From Phallusia fumigata (taxonomy: Eukaryota; Chordata; Ascidiacea; Phlebobranchia; Ascidiidae), in contig QXVZ01008285.1 of NCBI GenBank assembly GCA_008931825.1, positions 1-28,622 on the forward strand: 28,622 nucleotides of DNA, written 5' to 3'. The notes beneath the pieces are model-generated. The model made no database searches and was not told the origin of the DNA. It worked only from the letters and a program-made list of their open reading frames with translations. Positions within the stretch are counted from its first letter, which is position 1; the number at the start of each line of letters is the position of its first letter. The translations under genes and the position numbers were made by a program. Below, piece by piece: positions 10,229-21,500 of this stretch.

Positions 10229-12072
10229 CGACCCACACTCGCTGGCAAACTCCCGATGACAAATAAACCCACTTCCGCTGTCTTATCGTGTGTTTGATAG
10301 GGCGCGAGGCACATTATGGCCCAGGACTGGTTCCTTGCGAAGCCAATCGTTCCCGCCATTAGTTCTATGAAACAGATCCACCTGTCAGTTTGTTTAACGG
10401 CGCCTAATGCTTATGGCGGCTCAGAATATGTGGTACAATGCGCTGGAAAAAACTTACCCAACCTTATCCTTTAATGATTTCATGCATTTATTCCATTGCC
10501 GCCGGAAAAAAAACATAATAAGAGTTTGCAGTTCTTATAAACTGTAACCTAGTTGTTGACCCCAAAGCCGATGTACATGTGTTATTAATTGCTGGTGTTT
10601 GGATAAAAAGGGGTGAAAAACGAGGCCTTTAAGCAAGCAAGCCGCCGAGTACAGGTCCCGCACCTCGCAACTGTGTATTTGGTGTAGCGGATTAAAACAA
10701 CACGGTAACAACGGCAGGTAGGGAACTGCAGCCGCTGTGACAACAGGGCCGACACTCGTGTATGTTTTAACGCTGACGTAAGCCTAATGTGAAGCTGGAG
10801 CTGATTTCATCGCGATGATCTTCGTTCATCCCAATGATAAGTGCCGTCGTTTGTGTTTTGACTGCTGATTTCGGAATCTCGCCCCAACAAATTTGTATAC
10901 CTCAGGTTCGGTTATTTCCATCGATTTTATCAACATGGCGGTTTTAAGCCCTTACTCAATAAGGAACTAATTGGCCAACATTTAGAAAGTGAATATGGAA
11001 CCAAGCGAAACACATTTTGGTTCAAACAACAGTCTTGACTCTTTTGTGCTGCAGTCGAAATGTGACCTGCTGTCCGGATACATTCGTCCCACTAAAAGCT
11101 GAACTTGTATACTAGCGTACAAACAGTTTTGCACTCATTTAACTGTTACTGAACTACATGTCCTCCCAAATCAATCCAGCCCAAAAAGTCACTCGACATT
11201 GAAGATCGGATCTTTTACTACGGTAGCCCGTTTTGCGAAGGTAACAACGGGATAGGTAAAGTACGTATCGACAAAAAGACAAATGTGCGACCGCAATGAA
11301 CAAATCTACAACAAAAGGTGTGCCTAAAAGCAAAACGCAAAAGTCTAACCTACATTAGGGCACCAAGTATCACTCGCAAGTCCGCAAAGAATGCAGTTCA
11401 CTGAAAAGTTTCTGTCGATGGTTCTTCCCCATGGCCGAAGGTGATCAGTGGTGTAACATAATGCGCGCCATTCCTACAGTGTAATATTGACTGTTCTTTC
11501 ATACCAGGCAAGTGGATTTGCACACAGGTCTCAAGAGCGTATCAACGACCCATCTCGAGTGCATATCAAAGCGTTCGCCTACATGTGCGGTCGTCGCTTG
11601 CCTTGTATCAAATTCACACACTTAACGTGTTGACAAGATGGCAGTTTGATCATCGGCGACTTGACTCCGGTTTCTTGGGGCAAAAACCCCGTTGGATTGA
11701 ACGGCGCTGTTCATTGAATTTGCTTCGCATTGCACATGACGCCCGTGGTGTAAAAAACGGTTGTTTGTTTGTGAAGTAAGAGTTGTTTTATTACCTTGCG
11801 TTGGTGACAAATGTATGATTGTACGATGTCATGCTTGTTGGTCCTTGTTATGGGCGACTGTTGCGGTGCAGGCCGAAGCTGAATCATCGGTGTGTTTGCA
11901 TTGCTCGCGCAATCACAAGGGTACGTGTTGAACTCGTGCGGATAGCAGCGGCTCGTGTAACCGGTACACAGACATCGCAAAAATACGGATTCGAGTAACG
12001 ACCGACAAAGCGCAGCGCCCCATTTTGTTACATAGTTTTTTTACCAACCGCGCAAGGAGTATGGATTTACAT
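10229..12072. other. 3' flank of Nkx2.1 and intergenic DNA
   Basis: About 1.8 kb between the overlap and the Nkx2.1 stop codon. The part nearest the gene (11793-12072) is its probable 3' UTR; the rest shows no gene. Isolated AACATGGCGG (10933) and AAGATGGCAG (11635) YY1-like strings occur. Short open frames have no family signature. Confidence 0.5.
11787..11792 (-). terminator. Candidate poly(A) signal for Nkx2.1
   Basis: TTTATT on the plus strand reads AATAAA on the minus strand, 281 bases past the Nkx2.1 stop codon. It is a canonical hexamer seen downstream of the stop; cleavage site unknown. Confidence 0.45.
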
Positions 12073-15000
12073 TCAACGGTAAACGCCGTACAACAGCGAC
12101 GAGTCGTTTAACATCGTGTTGCCAATTGCTAAGTGGTGGTGTCCGTGGTGTTGGGCCTGTTGGTACGCGTCCACCGTGTTTAGAGTTGTTACGTTAACGT
12201 TCATGAGGTCCTGGTGCTGACTGTTGTTGGTGCTGCCCAGGTAGTGGCTGTGCGGCGCTGAGGCCTCGCTTCCCACCACGTTTACTTCTTCAATCTTGAC
12301 CGTTGTCGCGTATTGATTCATGCCAACCTCGTTTCCGTTCGGCATCCCGCTTTCGGGAAGGCTTGACTGGGCGACTGGAGTAAGAGCCAAGTGCATGTTG
12401 GACGACTCTTCGACGCCATGGTCGCTGCCAACCGATACATCTGACATTACTGCCCGTCTGCTTGGCGAATGATCTCCGTTCTGCTGGTTAGGCTGCACAA
12501 TGCCGTGTACCATATGATGTGAGCCATCTGCGCCGTCGACCATTGACGTGACGACTTGAACTTGACCAGCATTCGCGGATCCAGCGACGGCAACGGGCGA
12601 GTAGGTTTGCTGGGGTGTGTGGGTGCCGCTTGCCATGACCTGTTGCTGTTGCTGGTGGCTGATATCGTTGTGGTGGTTCTGACTGCTAGAATTCTGCCAC
12701 AAAACAAAAAAGGATTATTACTGTGTAAAACGTGATTCCAGTGGCGCAGACAGTTGAATATTCAAAGAGGGCAAATATTTTTTGTGTTTGATGAGACACC
12801 GTTTACATAAATTTTAGTTACTTTTCTGTTTGATTTTAATGGTGTCGTTTTTGTTGTGTCTAGCCCAGAAATAGAGGGGACAATGGTAGAAAAGTAAATA
12901 TTTTTTTAGTAAAACCCAAATTAGAAATCTGTAACTTTGGGGGATGATGGCCATTTTAGCCTCCCTAGCTACGCATTTGTGAAGCTTGGGTTTTACTCGA
13001 GACACTTCCACACAAACGAGTTGTGTTTAAAACCTCTCTTTCATATTCCTGTGTACATTTATTTTTAAACCTACAGCGGCAACCAAAAAAACATGCGTCC
13101 AGAGCGACAGGTTACATGCAATTTTTAGTGACAGAAACGTCCTGTATTTACCAAAAAAAAACACAAGTGGACCGCACATTCACCTGAGAACCTTGTTGCT
13201 GTTGTGTAGCGACCGTGACCGCGTCCACCTGAGCTTGTTTGTCCTTCAATGATCGCTTGTTCTTGTACCGATGGTTCTGGAACCAAATCTTTACTTGGGT
13301 AGGAGTGAGGTGTATCATTTGCGCCAGGTGCTCACGTTCGGGCGCTGACAAGTACTTCTGCTGCTTGAAGCGTCGTTCCAGCTCAAACACCTGTGTGGTT
13401 GCGAAGTATCGAGTAACGTTTGTTGTAAAATACGTAGCCTATGATCAGTTTTGGCTTTGTAATATCGCTTAGTTTAGAAATATTGTTAATGGTACCTATG
13501 CAATATTCCAAGGTCTCGTTAAAACTTAACAATCGTGTTTGAAGCTTGTAGTATTAAACCGTTTAAATTAACTAAGGGGTCCTATAACTTTATTTAAGTT
13601 CCTAGTAACTAGTTTAATTTTCTAAAATAAAAGAACGAACAAATAAAAATTACCTTTATGTTCATAAATCAAACAATAAATGTACAATCATTGAAAACCC
13701 AAATTATCAAGCAACATATTTTATTTATTTGTTACCTGTGCTTGGGAAAAGAGAACCCTTCGCTTTCGCCTTTGCGAAGCAGGCAAAAGCGACTTGTGCA
13801 TTCCCTCCATACCCGTACCGGACATCATATTCACCCCGCCGTAAGTGTTCATTCCCATTCCGGCCGACGGGTTGAGATATCGCGACACTGCAACAAACAA
13901 AGGGTACGTTAATGAGACAGGCTGATTTGTGAAGCGAAAGACGCATTGGTATTGAAATTGTAAAAATGCATCTTAAAGACTGATTTTTTTTGACAAAACA
14001 AATGTTTTGATGGAAGTGGTAAGAACCGGTTTTGTGACCTTTACACAACCTATGCTACTAAACTACCATGTTCGCAATTAAGATATTCACAGCGGATTTG
14101 CGACAAATCGTTGCTTTGCGGTCGATGTGTGCTTTCGTTCCCTCCCCTGTCACTCTGTCATCCGATTACGCAAGCAAATCTGTTGCGAGGGTTATAACCT
14201 GTCGGGATAATGCGCAAAATGCGTATTGGCTTATTGGGATTTTCACGCCAATCTCAAATCGATGTTGCAATAGGTTGGAAGGTTTGTTATTATTTCCCCT
14301 CTTTCAGCAGGTATCAATTTGAAAAAATCGAACAAAGTTTCAAAGCGAATAAGATGTTTACATTAAACTTTGTGTTTCGGCCTGGATGGTATTTTAGGTT
14401 TTTTGATGTTCCGTATTTGAACAAACTTTGACGAATTTCCAATTTTCTCTGGTATTTAGTGGATAAATTTTAGGGCAGATTGATATAACACAAACTGCCT
14501 ATTGATACTACTTGTAGGAAACATATTTAGTCCACACCAAAAAATGTCAAAATCGTACTTGCGTTTGGTGTTTATACGATCACCTTATCAACCTTATATA
14601 AACATTTTGCATTGTTTATTTTTTGTGTCTTAAAGGGGATTTAACCTGCGAACTATAGGGAAAGAAAGGTAACTAAATAATACCAAGCAATGCAGTAACT
14701 TTGCTTTTATAGGGGTCCAACATTTCTACTCCACCTAAAACGCGATAAATTTGGAAAATCATCGAAATGCAAACGCAGCTGCACCTAATTAAATAAATAA
14801 CGATTGGCGCGGGCGCGTGTCGTATCATTTTGGAATCAGCGTCCCATAATCCCAGGTCTTTGTGAAGTGAAACGGAAAATGCCGATCACCGCGATGCAGC
14901 GGTAATCGCAATATGGATGTCTTCATCGCAAATGGCCGCAATTCGCGTATGGGTATATTCCCGATTAGCGAAATTCTTGTTTCGCCTGCGACGACACTGT

Positions 15001-17794
15001 TTGCTTTTTCTTGGCTCATGCAAAAAACCTAAATTGTAACTTTAGCAGGGCTAAGGTCAATTTGGTTTTCTTTATACTCCTGTGTATAAATTTGTCAATG
15101 GCACACGGGACATTTCACAGCTTCTGACTAAAAACAAAATGGCTGCCAGGTCATGTACACATACTTAGCGGTGCACAAAACTGGCAAAAACTATTCGAAA
15201 CCCAACGTAAACGGCCAAGTTTATAGCAAATGAAATGAAAAATAAACACAAATCCCAATGTTAGACGTTAAAATTTACTTTACAGCAAACCGCGCAAGTG
15301 GCTACGACACGGTCAACATGAGCATTGTAAAATACGTATCTTTTTTCGTTCGTGCGATTGCAAAAGTAAACGGAAATAGCTAAACGATATTTGCCGGACA
15401 CATCCGAACCAAACAGGCGTTGTCGTGTTGATACTGTTCCAGACAATGTTGATTGACGTGAAGGCGTCTGCCGCTCTTCTGAACGTTGACCTCCAAAGTG
15501 TCACATTATACAAACGTTTGTCAAATGCAAATAGAAAGAGAAACCCCCAAAGTTAAATGCACATGACAGTTTCGGTTCGTGTTCTTTTTTTGGAAATATT
15601 GTCCAATGTATTCTGTATGTTTTTTTGTATTATACTTGGTGTGTAACAACGAGTTATCGTGGTTTAAACGGCAAGCTTGAAGGATTTGGAAAATACCATT
15701 TTGTGTATCTGTGTCAACATCATTTTGGAAATTTATTTGGGTTTTGGGGATGCTTTGAGTCATTTTAAAACTTCCGTCACAGAAAGAGAATGTTTGCCTG
15801 CGGTGTGCTGACACCTTGTGCCTAAAGGTCAAAGGTTCGACTCAGGTTAGCACGCCGAAACAAACGATAATGCAAAGCATTGTTGACAAAATCCACGTCG
15901 CCTGATCAGAGCCTACTACAACTTAATTTCAAGTCGTCCTCGGTGATCCTTCAAAGGCACGGGCTGCCCGGCCATATGCAAGAGCCCTTCTGTGCTGCTT
16001 ATCGCGTCGGCTTCTTCAAATTCAATCGGAAACGGCCGCGTAAGTGGCCTCGCTTGTGGACACAACAGCATTGCAATGGCTTAATATTAGAATTATAAGC
16101 ATCGGCTCTCACGTATCGAGGTGTTCTTATCTCGTCATCGTGGGCTTCCATCAGCAGGCTCCAGGTCCTCTGTTCGCCCTTGCCAAGCGCACTACGCGCA
16201 CTACTTTAGCGGCGAATTGCTCTCAGCCCGTGTTACCAAGCGCACTTTAAGATTGCTTGAGATGATGGGCAAGAGCACCATCATCCCAATGTTTGGTATA
16301 TGAGACCTCGCGTACCGTCATAGCGATTAGTAGTGGTCCTATGGCCAATGGCAAAGACTGTGTGTTAATTTTTCTGGCATGTTAATTGCGTTTGCCAGTT
16401 TGATCCGAAACTTTAATGTGTTTTGTTCAGTTGGGAAGGTCGTTTCTGGATTACTGAAGGTCTTCGTGCGACCTTGATTGTTGCATTGTTGTATTGTTTT
16501 GCCGACGACGAGCCTAGCTTGTTCTCCGCCAGGATGTTAACTTATTTGCATTCTTATCAAAGCATATCCTAAAGGCACATTTGAAGTGGGAATCGGGCAG
16601 CATTCCCCGGATCCGAGCAAAAATCAAAATGGCGGTTGCCGCTAAGCGAGACAACGACGCGTTTACGAGCAACTGATATTTGTCTCACGAATTAGGTTAA
16701 AACAATGTGAATGTTCGATATTTTATTCTGCCGACCACATCTGGGGCCGATGTTCTGCAAATGCGAACGTGACACAAACGGGATTTATTGTTTGATTAAA
16801 TATTTAGTTAAGGTGTCATCCCCTACGAAGGCGGCAGATACATAGACTATTGGTTTACACGGAAATAGCATGTGTGCACATAATATTTGACCACGCATAT
16901 TATCCTAGAAACTGTTGTGTTTCAAAAATTACCTGCAAAACACAATTTTATGGAAAACGTTTTGTTCGATTTTTTAAGCAAGTGCGTTTTTTCAGATTTT
17001 GTTTAAATTTTTGGCTGAACACATTAAACTTTTACATCGGGATAAAAGCTAAATGTTGTTTAAACAAAATTGTTTGGAATTTGGTGTCTACAACATTTGT
17101 ATTTTTTGCTAAATACCGTATTTTCTTACATGGAGAAATTTTCCTTCATAAAAAAATAGTTCAAAGAAATGTATGTTATGCTGAAATTCTAACAAGCTTT
17201 GAAGAGGAGCAACTTACTTGACACAGTGCCAAACCGGGGATCAGGGTTCGCTGGTGCGCCATACCACCCCGCTGCCTGAACATTGTTGTACGAAGGAAGG
17301 TCGGCGACTGTTCCGTTGCAGTATCCGGCTGATGATCCTGATCCCGGCATCGTGTGGAAAGTTGCTTGAGGTGCAGGTGCCATGGGGTGAAGGTTGTAGC
17401 CGGAATTCATGCCAGCAGCAACTGCCGCGGCCGTAGGCATACTCTGATAAGGCACGCTCGCCGCCGGTATTTGTTGATGATGGTGCACCCCGTGGTGTGG
17501 CGGCGTGCCCATCGCCATAGGCTGTCGGTAAAGCGACGACATGGGAGGCGAGGTTGATCCGGTGCTCAGGGAACTGCCGAGGCTTGGCACGTGCAAGCCA
17601 CTGGATGCTATAACCGAGTGTCCTGGATCCATAGACGCACTGCTGTACGAGTCGTGAATTTCCCGTCGCGTTTGCAGGTTGCCTCCCTCGTCAACCGTCG
17701 CGGGTCCGTGCTGGCCGTAGGGCTCGTCGAGTGGGCTGAGGATATCCGTTACTGAAAATGGCGTCGTTGTCGTTTGCTTGGGACTCAAGGACAT
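12073..17794 (-). CDS. Nkx2-1: NK2-class homeobox transcription factor Nkx2.1 (Titf1/TTF-1), complete, 4 exons
   Basis: Coding exons on the minus strand: 17794-17218, 13887-13736, 13390-13184, 12693-12073. Junction phases agree and encode 518 residues. The start is the ATG at 17794, giving [20 protein letters not shown], which matches the vertebrate Nkx2.1 N-terminus including the TN (Groucho-binding) motif. Later in exon 1, [13 protein letters not shown] matches the vertebrate GWYGANPDPRF. The homeodomain spans exons 2 and 3. The C-terminus ends SSLLYGVYR, echoing the vertebrate STLLYGRTW. The last exon is rich in His, Gln and Ser. Family role: a DNA-binding regulator of pharyngeal endoderm/endostyle (thyroid-related) and ventral forebrain; in this animal that is inferred. 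Odd points: Asn at homeodomain position 56, and no NK2-specific domain seen. Confidence 0.95.
12694..13183 (-). other. Intron 3 of Nkx2.1
   Basis: A 490-bp AT-rich intron with donor CAG/GTGAAT at 13183 and acceptor GTGGCAG at 12694, phase 0 on both sides. No embedded feature recognised. Confidence 0.85.
13184..13887 (-). other. Nkx2-1: Homeobox exons of Nkx2.1, split by a 345-bp intron
   Basis: Exon 2 (13887-13736) ends with [12 protein letters not shown], homeodomain residues 1-12. Exon 3 (13390-13184) begins [20 protein letters not shown], residues 13 onward, then helix 3 with [13 protein letters not shown]. Diagnostic NK2 residues are present: Gln50, Asn51 and Tyr54, the NK2 hallmark that directs recognition of CAAG-containing sites. 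Residue 56 is Asn (codon AAC), where vertebrate Nkx2.1 has Met. The split falls between residues 12 and 13, just inside helix 1. Confidence 0.95.
13888..17217 (-). other. Intron 1 of Nkx2.1 (3.3 kb)
   Basis: The donor is CAA/GTAAGT at 17217 and the acceptor TTGTTGCAG/TG at 13888. It is by far the largest intron in the window, so it is a natural place for enhancers. Higher-GC patches lie at about 14810-15020 and 15840-16310. YY1-like ATGGCNG strings occur at about 15137 and 16626. A tRNA B-box-like GGTTCGACTCA at about 15833 sits in a 49-nt segment with 7-bp pairing ends but no full cloverleaf. No nested gene recognised. Confidence 0.7.
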
Positions 17795-18500
17795 TTCCCC
17801 ACGCACAGCGGCTCGCTTGGCAAATCGTTAACTATGCGCAGCGCCAAGGCAAGTATGTTTAATGCTTGAACAAATATTGGCGACTAAATGGGCCTCAACG
17901 CACAACGCTGGCTTTCTGAAAGACGCAAAACACACTAATTAATTTTAGGACATCTACTCAACACACACTTGATCCTAAATGCTCGCTTTACTTGTCCACC
18001 ACTGACGATCTTTCCTACGCAAAAATTCCCTGAGCTGAATCAGGGCTGTCGGGCGACAATGTATTGTTGTCAACCCGCGACACTGTTTTCTGGCGGGCCG
18101 AGGCCCGGCGCGGCGTCCTGTCGAAAAAAGGGAGGAGAATGCAACGCGAGGCGACCAGGTAGACGCGCAACGGAGGGAAGGGGAAAAATGACTGTGCGCC
18201 CAAGTGACGTCATCGGGCCGGCGGAAAATGGTCTGCGGCTGACAGTGGAGGCGGCCCGCTTGTAATTAGCGGCGATGACTTGTTTCAAGACCGAACGCAA
18301 ACAAACAAGTGAAGGATGAAAGGTGACAAATATCGGAAGTCGATCATCGGCTGTCGTTGCCGACGGAAACTCTTATCTAGCCAGTCGGCAAATTTCGTTT
18401 GTGTCGAGGACTCGATGTTTGTTGAGACATTAATTAATCATTAAGTACGAAACCACTTTAAAAAGTATGTTCGCTATATACGTATATATTTTCAGCGACT
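17795..18500 (-). promoter_or_regulatory. Upstream/5' region of Nkx2.1
   Basis: On the minus strand a good acceptor-like site (GCGTCTTTCAG, ending at about 17920) lies about 125 bases before the ATG, so the 5' UTR may be spliced or trans-spliced. CACTTGA at 17966-17972 is a consensus NK2-type site and might support autoregulation. Near 18298-18311, AAACAAACAAGTG combines a Fox-type site with a CAAGTG core, and a GATA core (CTTATCT) lies near 18372. The block 18060-18260 is CpG-dense. No TATA box could be placed with confidence. These are string matches only. Confidence 0.35.
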
Positions 18501-21500
18501 ACCTTTAATAGTTTACTCTACACAGCGTTGTTGAAATTAACGAAACTGAAATGCTGCAAAAGAATTGCTTTTGCTTTGCCATCAAAGTATTTTTTCCAAA
18601 TGTATTTTTTTTTACTTTTATCCAAAAATAATTTGCGTTTTTTGGTCATTTGGGTTGGCGCTCGCTCCACACTAAAAAGGCTAGACAGGCTTTTAATATA
18701 TTTTGCTTTAAACCGGTGTTTGCGTTAAACACCAATTAAATTAAAAAAACTTATATACTGTAAAAAAAAATTCTATTTAATACCCAGGGTTTAAATTATT
18801 ACGTTCCTTTGCAATGGTACAAATTTTTAAATGGAAAAGGTTGCATATGAATTAAATTATCCCACAAAAACATGCTGTTAAAAAAGTGAACCTGTCCATA
18901 ATATTAAAAGAATAGACCTTCTGACTTTATGGATCTGAATGGTTGTTAGAATTATTTTGCATCAAATTAATGCTGGTTTTAAACCGTTAATGGGACTTTA
19001 TTGGTTTGTGTATTATTTGTGGCGTAAGTTTTAAAAAAAACGCTTTTAAAACCGTTGCCTGATTTTAACTCGCATTTCACCAGCTGATTTGACCCCACTT
19101 CTAATACATGCCGATTCCCCTAATGTCGGGACGCTAAACAATGCAAAAGTACTGTTCACTTTCGCTTGACCAAGTTGTTAATACGTGTAGTAACAATAGC
19201 GTGTAAACATGGTGCCTAACAAAATTTATATGGCTATAGAATTGTTACAAAAAAAACTAATAAAAGATAGCTTGCTGCAATACATACTGTACATTTGGTA
19301 GTTATTCACCAACTTGATTATCTTTTTGTAAAGTTAGCTGAATGTGAACTGTATACACTTTGGTTTTGAATTCACGGCGTTTTGGGCACATGTGTTCTGA
19401 CGGCCTGCAACGCACAATATGCGGCGGCTCGCCTCACAGCGCCATTTTGCGGCGGAACAAACAAGGTTTATAAATTTAAACCAATCGCGCGCGCCAAGCT
19501 CGAATGTGTGCGTGATCCAAACGAAAAAACAAGTATTACCACCAGCGAAATTACGAAACTTGGCCAGTCGCAACTACCGACGTTCATCGATTTTGTCGCA
19601 AGCTGGAATCATCACGATTTGCCAGCAACGGGCCGATGCGATGCGTAATTTGCTTCGCGGTTGTAGTCCGCCCTGGCTTCAACGTAGGCAGAGAAGGACC
19701 CTCCAAGTGCTCGAAGCGCGGTCTGCAAGCGACGAACGGACACTCGTGAGCAGCTGAGCTTCCTCGTTAACCGTTTTCATACCCGTTTGGCGAATCACCG
19801 GGGCTCGATTTCGAACAGGCGCTTTTGTAGTCGTCCGAACACTTTTCTTTGTTCCGCCTTCGGGAGTCGGCTGCGTTGTTTTCGTGCCTCCGATTTGTCG
19901 CAGTTATTTGCGCGCGATCGCCAACTTTTCCAATATCGTTGAGCGTGTTTTGATTTTGCGCGCGCTGCAGCCATAGGCAACAAACCACACTGCACACGTG
20001 ACTCCCCGGCGGCAAAAAGCTTTCTTTTAACCGCAATTGATACCCGGGACAAATGGGGAATCAAGACATAACATTGGCTGTAAAAAAAACAAAATCACGT
20101 TCTAGTAAGCTATGTAGCCGGGCCGATCGTGTGGTTTTGTTTTCTCACTTAAAATGGCATAAATAAAAAGGTTTCTGTCTGGGCGTCCACGCAATCCTTG
20201 TTTTAAAGAAGCTGGATGGACAATGGGCGGCTTGGCGGCAAGACACTTGTTGCGTGTCGTCTTCCCTGCCACACTCCTGGTCGCAGATCAAAGTCGACCG
20301 AAAACGGCACACGCCAGCGAACCTCGCTTAAATTGCTCATGGGACAAGTGCCCCGCCTACCTCGTTGCATTCTGTCTGTTGATATACTTGTGTCGTGACG
20401 ACGATGAGGGAATTGCGAAGCTAATCCGTCGCCAGCAAGCGACGAATCGACTTGACCAAGTGCTGGACTTTTGTGGCTGTCTGTCGTGCAACTCACCGAT
20501 TGGCGTCAGTGATCGAGTGCTTCGTGTTTATTTTTCCTTTGACGCACTTTCGCTGTCAAAACTCGTGAAAGGACTTTGCTGCATTACGATTTTCCCGAAG
20601 AAACAAATTGGTTCAAATAAAGCACACTGCAGCTGACAAATACTTTGTATTTAGAATTCGACTATAAAGACACATTTAAATTATTTATACTTGCTTTTGT
20701 TGCATGTTTTATGTTTTTAAATTTTTATCGATGAAGATGACTTGGCGGGCGCATCACTGATAAGTATACGAAGTAAAACAGCTAAGGAGAGAATTTAATT
20801 TCTAAGGACCGGCCGCATCCGGATGTTTTTATATCGCGCGGTCGCCGTTAGGTCATTTTCACAACTAAAAACCACAACAAAAAATTTCCCAGTCGTATGC
20901 AGCCACCTGCGTCGCTTTATGAAAAAAAACTTCCAAGGGACCCACATAATTTTTACCCGCAATTTCGAAAAACCAATGAGGGAGAGGTCCTCGGATGTTT
21001 AGCGGCGCGGGAAGTCGTTGGGTCATCGATCCGATGCCGCGTCACCGCTTTGTTTCCTTCAACGCGGTCGCAGCGATCGTCCTCGGCTCAATATGTGCCT
21101 GCTTGTTTGTGGACGAACCGAGTCTTCAAACGGGCTCGGGCTTATTTTCTTCCCGTCCTCCCGTCAATCAGGGGCCCAGAGAGGCTCAACGCCGCAGTGT
21201 GAAGAGCCACTTAGCTTCGCGGGGCTGATCGCGTCCGAGCGCTTCGGCTTTGCCCAGCTGCCGGGCCGGATTGTGCGCTCAGTCCCATTGTGTTGCGACC
21301 GATTGCGCCTCGAATGGTCGGAGCTGAGCAGTTGAGAATGTGCGACATATGACCTGCGGATTAGGCATGGGTGGTTCGTAAACGCCCGGGGAAAAAAGGA
21401 AAACGAGTTGACCTTTGTGTTAGAAGGCCATACAATCCTGTGTCACGTTCGCAAGTGCTCATACCTTACCTGAAAGCCTATGTATTGTGATGGGTAAGTA

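Noticed and set aside
15815..15865. tRNA-like segment with a B box (GGTTCGACTCA) and 7-bp pairing ends (GTGCTGA / TTAGCAC)
   Set aside because: Only 49 nt between the ends, no A box or anticodon arm, and the T stem does not pair. Probably chance or a very old tRNA relic.
20223..20636. 137-codon plus-strand frame upstream of Nkx2.1
   Set aside because: Several other frames are open over the same bases, composition is CpG-driven and no domain could be recognised.
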